64,000 bases of DNA from Rugamonas sp045984285 (GTDB taxonomy: Bacteria > Pseudomonadota > Gammaproteobacteria > Burkholderiales > Burkholderiaceae_D): positions 496,001 to 560,000 of the forward strand of contig NZ_JBJQIK030000002.1 in assembly GCF_045984285.3 (NCBI RefSeq), in the 5' to 3' direction. The translations under genes and the position numbers were made by a program. The notes below the pieces were generated by a model, which was given only the letters and a program-made list of their open reading frames with translations, was not told the origin of the DNA and made no database searches. Below, piece after piece: positions 26,284 to 33,689 of the stretch (its first letter is position 1; the number at the start of each line of letters is the position of its first letter).

Positions 26284-27250
26284 CACGCCTGCCGATACAA
26301 GCTACCAGGCGCAGTTCGGGCGCCGCTGGCCGCAGCTGGTGCGGCCCCACGTGCGTGCGCTGGCCTGGCTGCTGGATTCGCCCAACCTGCTGGACCCGCA
26401 AGCGCCGCAATGGCAGTCCCGCATCGCCACGCTGGCGCCGGATCCGGGCGCGGCCCAGTGGCTTGAAGAACTGGACCGCGACCCTTCTGCCCTGGATGCC
26501 GCCCTCGGCAGCAAGTTCTACTCCCGCCTCGGCCTCTACGCCGAGAAGCTGATGGCCTTCTATTTCGCCCAGCGCGGGCAGCTCGCCGCGCATGGCCTGC
26601 AGGTGCGCGCCGCCCGCAACGATACGGTCGGGGAATTCGACTTCCTGCTGCGCGTGCCCGGCGGCCTGCACCACATCGAATTCGCCTGCAAGTTCTACCT
26701 GCTGGACGGCGACACGCTGCCGGACCGCCTGATCGGCCCCAACCTGGCGGACACCCTCGGCCTCAAGATGCGCAAGATCCTGGACCACCAGCTGGCGCTG
26801 GCGCAGCATCCCGCCGCGCAGGCCTTGCTGGCGGAACCCGTGGTCGGCGCGCAGGCGCTGGTGAAGGGCTGGCTGTTCTATCCGCGCGGGCCGGTGCCCG
26901 CCATCGACGGCATCTCGCCCGGTCATTGCGCGGGTTGCTGGCGCACGCTGAGCGATTTCGCGCAGGAGGAGGGCGAGCGCTTCATCGTGCTGCCACGCCT
27001 GCTCTGGCTGGCGCCCCTGAAGCAGCGCGCCGACGCGGAAGCGCCGCAAGCCGCGCCCGCGCCGCTGCGGCGCGATGCCCTGCATGCGCTGCTGGCGGAG
27101 AAATTCCTCACCGATCCGTCGCCGGTGCTGGCCGCCGAAATCCGCGAGGAAAACGGCTGGCTGGTGGAGGTGTCGCGGGGATTTATCGTGCCGGACGACT
27201 GGCGCCACAAGGCCGCCGGACGCCGTGCGAGCGGCGCTTTGCCCGGCTGA
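26267..27250 (+). CDS. DUF1853 family protein
   Basis: A 327-residue soluble protein of the DUF1853 family, function unknown. Recognisable segments are R-D-L-A-W-L-L-like A-L-A-W-L-L-D-S-P (about 25-33), L-G-x-K-F-Y-S-R-L-G-L-Y-A-E-K-L (about 78-93), and G-E-F-D-F-L-L with H-H-I-E-F-A-C-K-F-Y-L (about 124-146). The E-F-D...E-x-x-C-K spacing resembles a PD-(D/E)XK nuclease core, so nucleic-acid cleavage is conceivable; that is inference. The ATG at 26267 overlaps the uracil-DNA-glycosylase-like gene by 17 bp, which supports joint expression with a DNA-repair-related protein. Confidence 0.85.
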   Translation: MPDAADTPADTSYQAQFGRRWPQLVRPHVRALAWLLDSPNLLDPQAPQWQSRIATLAPDPGAAQWLEELDRDPSALDAALGSKFYSRLGLYAEKLMAFYFAQRGQLAAHGLQVRAARNDTVGEFDFLLRVPGGLHHIEFACKFYLLDGDTLPDRLIGPNLADTLGLKMRKILDHQLALAQHPAAQALLAEPVVGAQALVKGWLFYPRGPVPAIDGISPGHCAGCWRTLSDFAQEEGERFIVLPRLLWLAPLKQRADAEAPQAAPAPLRRDALHALLAEKFLTDPSPVLAAEIREENGWLVEVSRGFIVPDDWRHKAAGRRASGALPG

Positions 27251-27256
27251 AGAAAA

Positions 27257-28519
27257 TCAGTGTTTGTGCTCGCCGATCAGCGCGAGCGAATCATGTTCGC
27301 GCTGATTAGCCTGGTGCAGGCGCATGATGAAGATCATGGTGCCGGCCAGGAAGAGGCCGAACAGGACGATGATGACGTTCAGCGGCAGGTGCAGACGCAG
27401 CATCAGCGAATACACGGCCAGCATGGTCAGGATCGACAGGTTCTCGTTGAAGTTCTGCACGGCGATGGAGTGGCCCGCGCTCATCAGCACGTGGCCGCGG
27501 TGCTGCAGCAGCGCGTTCATCGGCACCACGAAGAAGCCGGACAGCACGCCGATAAAGATCAGCATCGGGTAGGCCAGCCAGGTGGTGTGCACGAAGGCCA
27601 TGGCCATCACCAGTACGCCCATCGCGATACCCAAGGGAATCACGCTGAGCGACTGGCGCAGCGTGATCATGCGGGCGGACATGATCGCGCCCACGGTCAC
27701 ACCCACGCCCACCAGGCCCACCATGCTGGTGGCCTTCTCATAGCTCATGTTCAGCGCCGTCTTGGCCCATTCCAGCACGATGAACTGCAGCGTGGCGCCG
27801 GTACCCCAGAACAGGGTGGTCACGGCCAGCGAGATCTGGCCCAGCTTGTCCTTCCACAGGATCACGCAGCAGTTCGCGAAGTCTTCGATCAGGCGTGCAG
27901 GATTGCGCTCCTGGTGCGGATACACGCAGCCGGTGAGCGGAATGCGCAGGTTGAAGGCGGCCGCCACCAGATACAGCAGGCCGATGATGCACAGCGCGGC
28001 TTCCGCGCCGGTGTCGATGCCGGTGTCGATCAGGGGCACGTCGATGCTCAGCAGCATGGCGGAGGCGCGGTCGCCCACCAGTGCGCCGCCCATCACGGTG
28101 CCAAGGATGATGGAGGAAATCGTCAGGCCTTCGATCCAGCCATTGGCCGCCACCAGCTTTTCGGCAGGCAGCAGCTCGGTGAGGATGCCGTATTTGGCGG
28201 GGGAGTAAATGGCGGCGCCGATACCGACAATCGCATAGGCGGCCAGCGGGTGCAGGTTATAGAAGAGCAGCGCACAGCCGCCGATCTTGATCATGTTGGC
28301 AATGAACATGACCCGGCCCTTGGGCAAAGAATCGGCGAAAGCGCCGACAAATGCAGCCAACAGCACGTAAAACAGCACAAACAGGAACTTCAGCAGGGGC
28401 GTAATCCAGCCCGGCGACTTCATCTCGATCAGCAGGTCGATCGCAACAAACAGCAAAGCGTTGTCTGCCAGCGACGAAAAAAACTGCGCTGCCATGATGG
28501 TATAAAAACCACGTTTCAT
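27257..28519 (-). CDS. lplT: Lysophospholipid transporter, major facilitator superfamily
   Basis: A 420-residue inner-membrane protein with about 11-12 hydrophobic helices. The N-terminus F-Y-T-I-M-A-A-Q-F-F-S-S-L-A-D-N-A-L-L and the segments P-L-L-K-F, K-Y-G-I-L-T-E-L-L-P and V-A-A-N-G-W-I-E are typical of LplT, which flips lysophosphatidylethanolamine inward for re-acylation. In E. coli it is paired with the acyltransferase Aas; no such partner is adjacent here, so the acylation step must be encoded elsewhere. It ends 7 bp from the convergent DUF1853 gene without a clear terminator and is divergent from alr. Confidence 0.92.
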   Translation of the reverse strand: MKRGFYTIMAAQFFSSLADNALLFVAIDLLIEMKSPGWITPLLKFLFVLFYVLLAAFVGAFADSLPKGRVMFIANMIKIGGCALLFYNLHPLAAYAIVGIGAAIYSPAKYGILTELLPAEKLVAANGWIEGLTISSIILGTVMGGALVGDRASAMLLSIDVPLIDTGIDTGAEAALCIIGLLYLVAAAFNLRIPLTGCVYPHQERNPARLIEDFANCCVILWKDKLGQISLAVTTLFWGTGATLQFIVLEWAKTALNMSYEKATSMVGLVGVGVTVGAIMSARMITLRQSLSVIPLGIAMGVLVMAMAFVHTTWLAYPMLIFIGVLSGFFVVPMNALLQHRGHVLMSAGHSIAVQNFNENLSILTMLAVYSLMLRLHLPLNVIIVLFGLFLAGTMIFIMRLHQANQREHDSLALIGEHKH

Positions 28520-28648
28520 TCTTGGGGCTCGAAAACTGATCTCGGCTTGCTTTATACCATGAATAGTAAGCTTTCCAAAGAAAAGGCAAGGGCGCTTAAG
28601 CCTCCTCTCAGGTAAAATCCCGGCTTCTCTTTACTGCCGTAAACTTCC

Positions 28649-29737
28649 ATGCCAAGGCCTATCACCGCGACAATTCATGTTGCTTCTATGACACATAATC
28701 TGGCCCGTGCAAAGGCTTGCGCACCGGGCTCGAAGGCCTGGGGTGTGGTCAAGGCGAATGCATACGGCCACGGCCTGGAATATGCGCTGCGCGGTTTCGC
28801 GGCGGCGGACGGCCTGGCCCTGATCGAGTTCGACAACGCAGCGCGCCTGCGTGAACTGGGCTGGAGCAAGCCCATCCTGCTGCTGGAGGGCTGGTTCGAT
28901 ACCGCCGACCTGCACACCATGGCGCAGCATGGCCTGGACGGCGCCGTCCATTGTCCCGAACAGATCGCCATGCTGGAATCGGTGCAGCTGGATGCAAAGA
29001 TCGACGTTCACCTCAAGATGAATACCGGCATGAACCGGCTCGGCTTCCGTCCGGAGGCTTTCGGCGCGGCCTATGCCCGCCTGCGCGCCAACCCGAATGT
29101 GGGGGGCATCACGCTCATGACCCACTTCGCCAATGCCGACGAAACGGCTCACCAGTGCGTGCCCATCCGCGAACAGATCCGCCGCTTCAATGAGGGCGCG
29201 GCCGGCCTGCCGGGCGCCTGGAGCCTGTCGAATTCGGCGGGCGTGCTGCAGATGCCTGCGCTGGCGGATGAACTGCGCAGCGACTGGATCCGTCCCGGCA
29301 TCATGCTGTACGGCGGTTCGCCGGGCGGCCAGAGCGCCGAAGCATTCGGCCTCAAGCCGACCATGACGCTGGCGAGCGAAATCATCGGCGTGCAGGAACT
29401 GCAGGCCGGCGACTTCGTCGGCTACGGCAGCCGCTTCCAGGCCGATGGCGCGATGCGGGTGGGCGCCGTGGCCTGCGGCTATGCGGACGGCTATCCCCGC
29501 CACGCGCCGACCGGCACTCCGATCCTGGTGGATGGCGTGCGCACCCGCACCATCGGCCGGGTGTCCATGGACATGCTGATGGTGGACCTGACGCCGGTGC
29601 CGCAGGCCGGCGTGGGCAGCCGGGTGGTGCTGTGGGGCGAGGGCATGCCAATCGACGAGGTGGCGGCGGCGGCCGGCACCATCGGCTATGAACTGATGTG
29701 CGCCATCACGCAACGCGTGCGCGTACTGGAAGGCTGA
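28649..29737 (+). CDS. alr: Alanine racemase
   Basis: A 362-residue PLP enzyme interconverting L- and D-alanine for peptidoglycan precursors. The cofactor lysine is K35 in V-V-K-A-N-A-Y-G-H-G; M-N-T-G-M-N-R-L-G-F is the second PLP-contact strand; the catalytic Tyr lies in C-G-Y-A-D-G-Y-P-R; and G-R-V-S-M-D-M is the C-terminal substrate-contact motif. The order alr-radA (3 bp apart, same strand) is widespread in betaproteobacteria and suggests an operon. No second racemase copy is in the window. Confidence 0.96.
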   Translation: MPRPITATIHVASMTHNLARAKACAPGSKAWGVVKANAYGHGLEYALRGFAAADGLALIEFDNAARLRELGWSKPILLLEGWFDTADLHTMAQHGLDGAVHCPEQIAMLESVQLDAKIDVHLKMNTGMNRLGFRPEAFGAAYARLRANPNVGGITLMTHFANADETAHQCVPIREQIRRFNEGAAGLPGAWSLSNSAGVLQMPALADELRSDWIRPGIMLYGGSPGGQSAEAFGLKPTMTLASEIIGVQELQAGDFVGYGSRFQADGAMRVGAVACGYADGYPRHAPTGTPILVDGVRTRTIGRVSMDMLMVDLTPVPQAGVGSRVVLWGEGMPIDEVAAAAGTIGYELMCAITQRVRVLEG

Positions 29738-29740
29738 GCA

Positions 29741-31117
29741 ATGGCCAAGGCGAAGACGAATTACACCTGCACCGAATGCGGCGGCACCAGCAGCAAGTGG
29801 ACGGGCCAGTGCTCGTCCTGCCAGCAGTGGAATACGATGGTGGAAACCGTCATAGAAAGCCCGGGCGCCAACCGTTTCTCGCAGAGCCAGCACCAGTCGC
29901 TGGCGCAGACCGCGCCGGTGCTGTCGCTGAACGATATCGAGGCGCTGGATGTGCCGCGCTTCGGCACCGGCATCGAGGAGTTCGACCGGGTGCTGGGCGG
30001 CGGCCTGGTGGCGGGCGGCGTGGTGCTGATCGGCGGCGATCCCGGCATCGGCAAATCGACGCTGCTGCTGCAGGCACTGGCCAATATGTCGCAGGTGAAG
30101 AGCGTGCTCTATGTGAGCGGCGAGGAATCCGGCGCCCAGATCGCCTTGCGCGCCAAGCGCCTGGCCATCGATGCCAGAGAGCTCAAGCTGCAGGCCGAGA
30201 TCCAGCTGGAGAAAATCCTGAACACCCTGGCCGACCTGAAGCCCCAGGTGGCCGTGATCGACTCGATCCAGACCCTGTATTCCGATGCCCTGACCTCGGC
30301 GCCCGGTTCCGTGGCCCAGGTGCGCGAATGCGCGGCCCAGCTCACGCGGGTGGCCAAGCAGAGCGGCATCACCATCATCCTCGTCGGCCATGTGACGAAG
30401 GAGGGCGCGCTGGCCGGCCCGCGCGTGCTGGAGCACATCGTGGATACCGTGCTCTATTTTGAGGGCGACAGCCATTCCAGCTTCCGCCTGGTGCGCGCCA
30501 TCAAGAACCGTTTCGGCGCCGTGAACGAACTGGGCGTGTTCGCGATGACGGAGAAGGGGCTCAAGGGCGTGTCCAACCCGTCCGCCCTGTTCCTGTCCCA
30601 GCACGACAACCAGGTGCCCGGCTCTTGCGTGATGGTGACGCAGGAGGGCACCCGCCCGCTGCTGGTGGAAATCCAGGCGCTGGTGGATGCCAGCCACCTG
30701 CCGAACGCGCGCCGCCTGTCCGTGGGCCTGGAGCAGAACCGGCTCGCCATGCTGCTGGCCGTGCTGCACCGCCATGCCGGTATCGCCGCCTTCGACCAAG
30801 ACGTCTTTATCAATGCGGTGGGCGGCGTAAAGATTACAGAGCCCGCCGCCGATCTTGCAGTGTTGCTCGCAATCAATTCTTCGATGCGCAACAAGGCTTT
30901 GCCGCGCGGCTTCGTCGTCTTCGGCGAGGTGGGACTGGCGGGCGAAATCCGCCCCGCGCCGCGCGGGCAGGAGCGGCTGCGCGAGGCCGCCAAGCTGGGC
31001 TTCTCCATCGCCATGATTCCCAAGGCAAATGCACCAAAACAGCCCATTGAAGGGATGACGATCATCGCCGTGGACCGCATCGATGATGCGTTCACGCGAC
31101 TTCGGGAATTTCAATGA
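29741..31117 (+). CDS. radA: DNA repair protein RadA
   Basis: A 458-residue RecA-like ATPase that drives branch migration during recombinational repair. The N-terminal zinc finger has C10, C13, C24 and C27. The RecA core has Walker A G-G-D-P-G-I-G-K-S-T near 104-113 and the RadA-specific K-N-R-F-G segment. The C-terminal Lon-protease-like domain retains the fold (G-V-K-I-T-E-P-A-A-D-L-A) without a working catalytic pair. It starts 3 bp after alr. Length is normal. Confidence 0.96.
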   Translation: MAKAKTNYTCTECGGTSSKWTGQCSSCQQWNTMVETVIESPGANRFSQSQHQSLAQTAPVLSLNDIEALDVPRFGTGIEEFDRVLGGGLVAGGVVLIGGDPGIGKSTLLLQALANMSQVKSVLYVSGEESGAQIALRAKRLAIDARELKLQAEIQLEKILNTLADLKPQVAVIDSIQTLYSDALTSAPGSVAQVRECAAQLTRVAKQSGITIILVGHVTKEGALAGPRVLEHIVDTVLYFEGDSHSSFRLVRAIKNRFGAVNELGVFAMTEKGLKGVSNPSALFLSQHDNQVPGSCVMVTQEGTRPLLVEIQALVDASHLPNARRLSVGLEQNRLAMLLAVLHRHAGIAAFDQDVFINAVGGVKITEPAADLAVLLAINSSMRNKALPRGFVVFGEVGLAGEIRPAPRGQERLREAAKLGFSIAMIPKANAPKQPIEGMTIIAVDRIDDAFTRLREFQ

Positions 31118-31204
31118 CATGCCTCATGGCAACTTAGCTGAATGCGCAGTACAATGGCTGGAATCGGTTCACTTTAACCAACCAATTTCCAGTCGGACTT
31201 CAAA

Positions 31205-31525
31205 GTGCTAGTTGATCAGCGGCAAGGGGCGCGCAAGATCCTGCGTACGCGCGCCATGTGGTTAGCGGACGGCGGCAGCCCCCAGGCTGCCCGCACCCTC
31301 GATCTCGGTACCGGTGGCGTGTCCATCGCGACGGACTATCGGCTGGACGTCGGCCGGACCGGGCAGGTGGTCTGGGAGATGCTGGTCGACGGCAAACCCC
31401 AGATTGTCACTGTCCGCGTCAAGGTGGCCAACTGCATCCTCGGCGACAACCAGTTCAAAATCGGCTTCACCTTCCAGCCCCTGGACCACGAGGCGCAGAA
31501 CGCCATCAACAAGTTTATGCGGTGA
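31205..31525 (+). CDS. PilZ-domain cyclic-di-GMP receptor
   Basis: A 106-residue single-domain PilZ protein, probable c-di-GMP effector. The N-terminal R-x-x-x-R motif is R10-K-I-L-R14. The second motif, usually D/N-x-S-x-x-G, reads D-L-G-T-G-G at 33-38, with Gly in place of Ser. The start is GTG at 31205; the ATG at 31255 would remove the arginine motif and is therefore rejected. It stands alone between radA and an isolated fliD gene on the same strand, so a link to flagellar or surface behaviour is possible. Two GGDEF proteins in the window could supply its ligand. Confidence 0.8.
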   Translation: MLVDQRQGARKILRTRAMWLADGGSPQAARTLDLGTGGVSIATDYRLDVGRTGQVVWEMLVDGKPQIVTVRVKVANCILGDNQFKIGFTFQPLDHEAQNAINKFMR

Positions 31526-31597
31526 TTTCCGGTTTGTTCCGGCGTTTGCTTGTTGGGCCATATGGGATAATAATGAGGTCTATTAAAGGATAGCCTT

Positions 31598-32926
31598 ATG
31601 TCGAACGCCGGCAATATCATCTCCGCCATGTATGGCAACAGCAGCAGTAGCGCCACCTCCGGCGCGCTGTCGCCCACGGTTGCGGCCAAGGTGCAGCAGA
31701 CGCTGGCCGCGCAGAAGGGCACCATCGACAAGCTGAACGCCAGCCTCACCAAGGACCAGACCAAATTGTCCGGCCTCGGCCAGCTGCAAAGCGCTCTGTC
31801 GGTATTCCAGAATATCGCGGAAAGCCTGGCGGGAAAGGGCCTGAGCACCAGCGCCACCTCGTCCACCAAGGGCGTGCTGAGCGCCAGCACCACTTCCGGC
31901 GCAGCGGCAGGCACCACCCAGATCGACGTCAAGCAGCTGGCGCAGAACCAGATTCTCAACAGCGATCCGCAGCTGGCCGCCAATACGCAAATTGGCCTGG
32001 GCGGCAGCGCCGTCATTAAAGTTGAGATCGGCACGGGCGGCAAGGACAACACGAAAAACATCACCATCGACCCGGCCAGCAGCACGCTGGACGGCATTGC
32101 GGGCGCGCTGAAAAAGGCGGGCGTGGATGCCAGCGTGGTCAAGGGCAGCAGCGGCTATGTGCTCCAGGTGCGCAGCGAGAGCGGCGAAGCGAAGGAACTG
32201 AAGATCAGCGTGACCGGCGACGCGGGCGTGAAAAACCTGTTCAATAATCTGGATGAGGCGCAGGCCGCGCAGGACGCCGTGCTCACGGTGGACGGCAAGG
32301 AAGTGCGCAGCGCCGGCAACACGCTCACCGATGCGGTGAAAGGCGTCACGCTGAACCTGAGCGGCACCGGCAAGACCGACCTCACCGTGTCGCAGGACAG
32401 CAGCCAGATCTTGAAGAACGTGAAGAATTTCGTGGCCGGTTTCAACGACCTGTCCAACCGCCTGTCCGCGCTCGCGGGCGGCGCCCTGAAGGGCAATGCC
32501 TCGGTGTCGCAGGCCAGCAGCCAGCTCACGCAGCTGATCAGGAACGACAGCGGCGACCTGGCCAATGCCGGCATCACGCTCGGCACCGACGGCAAGCTGC
32601 AGCTGGACGAGAAGAAGCTGGCGGCAGCCATCACGGCCGATCCCGATGCGGTGAGCAAGCTGTTCACCAACGAGGGCAGGGGCCTGGCCGACCAGCTGGA
32701 CAAAAAGATCGACGGCCTCACCGGCACCGGCAGCGCCATCAAGCGCGAGACCGCGCAGGTGGGCAAGGAGCTCGATTCGCTGCTGGACAAGAAGGACAAG
32801 CTGGCCACCTCGCTGACCAAGCAGGCGCAGGCCCTGGCCCAGCTCTACACGATGCAGGAGCAATCCACGAACAACCTGCTGGGCGGCCTGAATGGCCCGC
32901 GCTCGCTGTTCGACATGCTGGCCTGA
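31598..32926 (+). CDS. fliD: Flagellar hook-associated protein 2 (FliD), isolated copy
   Basis: A 442-residue secreted filament-cap protein; FliD pentamers fold flagellin monomers at the filament tip. FliD_N features are seen at about 30-125 (L-A-A-Q-K-G-T-I-D-K-L, T-T-Q-I-D-V-K-Q-L-A-Q), FliD_C from about 245 (V-L-T-V-D-G-K-E-V, N-F-V-A-G-F-N-D-L, I-T-L-G-T-D-G-K-L), and the terminal coil with Y-T-M-Q-E-Q. The N-terminus lacks the usual G-L-D-I-N-S-L motif and begins instead with a Ser-rich stretch. No fliS, fliC or fliT is nearby, unlike normal fliD loci, so this may be a second, specialised cap protein. An AAAGGA ribosome-binding site precedes the ATG. Confidence 0.82.
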   Translation: MSNAGNIISAMYGNSSSSATSGALSPTVAAKVQQTLAAQKGTIDKLNASLTKDQTKLSGLGQLQSALSVFQNIAESLAGKGLSTSATSSTKGVLSASTTSGAAAGTTQIDVKQLAQNQILNSDPQLAANTQIGLGGSAVIKVEIGTGGKDNTKNITIDPASSTLDGIAGALKKAGVDASVVKGSSGYVLQVRSESGEAKELKISVTGDAGVKNLFNNLDEAQAAQDAVLTVDGKEVRSAGNTLTDAVKGVTLNLSGTGKTDLTVSQDSSQILKNVKNFVAGFNDLSNRLSALAGGALKGNASVSQASSQLTQLIRNDSGDLANAGITLGTDGKLQLDEKKLAAAITADPDAVSKLFTNEGRGLADQLDKKIDGLTGTGSAIKRETAQVGKELDSLLDKKDKLATSLTKQAQALAQLYTMQEQSTNNLLGGLNGPRSLFDMLA

Positions 32927-32946
32927 TCCCCGCCGTAAACGAATAA

Positions 32947-32987
32947 GGCTCCGGCAGCGGCCCTCGCGAAAGGGCCGTTGGCGGAGC
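32947..32987 (-). terminator. Hairpin terminator of the 37-residue protein gene
   Basis: Two 18-nt arms (32947-32964 and 32970-32987) pair with a few mismatches around a 5-nt loop. On the minus strand it is followed by a T-rich stretch, whereas the plus side is GC-rich, so it serves the small minus-strand gene ending at 33011; it may also block readthrough from fliD. Confidence 0.6.
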
Positions 32988-33010
32988 CTGCGCCGCCTGG
33001 GCGGCGAGTG

Positions 33011-33124
33011 CTATTCGTGATAGCGGTCGTGCATGTCATGGGCTCCCTTGCTTTCCGAGAGCAGCTCAAAGGCGATGAGTGCTACCGTGGCGCAGAAGAT
33101 CCCGATTGTGAGCAGGTAAGGCAT
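33011..33124 (-). CDS. Small single-helix membrane protein (37 aa)
   Basis: A 37-residue open frame, ATG at 33124 to TAG at 33011-33013. It has a strong ribosome-binding site (GGGGAGAG about 6 nt before the ATG). Residues 3-22 are a hydrophobic helix (mostly Leu, Ile, Ala, Phe, Val), then a polar tail with E-L-L-S-E-S-K-G and His/Asp residues (H-D-M-H-D-R-Y-H-E), suggesting a single-pass inner-membrane protein with a possibly metal-binding tail. I recognise no family. A terminator hairpin follows and conserved-looking repeats precede it, which is what a real small gene would show. It lies between convergent-facing fliD and sixA but is on the sixA strand, downstream of it. Confidence 0.7.
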   Translation of the reverse strand: MPYLLTIGIFCATVALIAFELLSESKGAHDMHDRYHE

Positions 33125-33140
33125 GGTTGCTCTCCCCGTA

Positions 33141-33180
33141 GGTGCTACATACTGGTGCTACGTATAAACTTTAGCACTTA
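33141..33180 (-). promoter_or_regulatory. Tandem GGTGCTAC repeats upstream of the 37-residue protein gene
   Basis: Two 13-bp direct repeats, GGTGCTACATACT at 33141-33153 and GGTGCTACGTATA at 33154-33166, are followed by the inverted partial copy TAGCAC at 33172-33177. On the minus strand a TATACG hexamer (complement of 33159-33164) may be the -10. Tandem units of this size next to a promoter suggest a regulator binding site, identity unknown. Confidence 0.45.
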
Positions 33181-33200
33181 CCAAGGGCAATGCAAGCATC

Positions 33201-33668
33201 TTATTTCACCACCAGGTCGGCCGACATCACGGCCTTGAGATAGATACTCTCCGGGTCGCCCGGTTCGCGCTGCGAGAACCACCATGCAGCGGCCTTCTTC
33301 ATCTCCCAATCCAGCGCTTCTCCCGTCATCAGCAGCGCGGCGGCCTGGCCCAGCGTGGGCTGGTGGCCCACGATCAGCACGGTATCCTTCCCGTTCGGCC
33401 AGTTCGCAGCCTGCAGCACGGCTTCCGGCTCCGCGCCGGGCACGAGTTCGGGATGGGTTTTGTATTTGCGGTCCAGGCCTTCAGCGGTCTGGATCGTGCG
33501 TACGGCGGGGCTGGCGAGAATGCGGCAGCCGTGCGGCAGCTGCGAGTCCAGCCACTGGCCCATGCGCTTGGCCTGCTTCTGGCCTTTCGGCGTGAGCTGC
33601 CGTTCGAGGTCGGGCAGGCCTTCGTCTCCCGGTTCCGCTTCTGCGTGACGCCACAAGATCAGGTCCAT
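33201..33668 (-). CDS. sixA: Phosphohistidine phosphatase SixA
   Basis: A 155-residue histidine-phosphatase superfamily enzyme that removes phosphate from phosphohistidine, e.g. in phosphorelay or phosphotransferase proteins. The catalytic R-H motif is L-W-R-H-A-E-A-E (His8), and the second His is in V-G-H-Q-P-T-L (His102). It starts 22 bp after the ppk stop codon on the same strand; the sixA-ppk pairing recurs in betaproteobacteria and suggests co-expression under phosphate control. Confidence 0.92.
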   Translation of the reverse strand: MDLILWRHAEAEPGDEGLPDLERQLTPKGQKQAKRMGQWLDSQLPHGCRILASPAVRTIQTAEGLDRKYKTHPELVPGAEPEAVLQAANWPNGKDTVLIVGHQPTLGQAAALLMTGEALDWEMKKAAAWWFSQREPGDPESIYLKAVMSADLVVK

Positions 33669-33689
33669 GCGCTCTCCCGTAAAAGGCTG

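Noticed and set aside
31586..31600. Sigma-28 (flagellar) promoter before fliD
   Set aside because: No acceptable TAAA-N15-GCCGATAA match is present; only a weak GATAAT-type -10 is seen at 31566-31571.
32845..33069. 74-codon minus-strand frame overlapping the fliD end
   Set aside because: It is in a different frame from the 37-residue gene, lacks a ribosome-binding site and overlaps the terminator hairpin.
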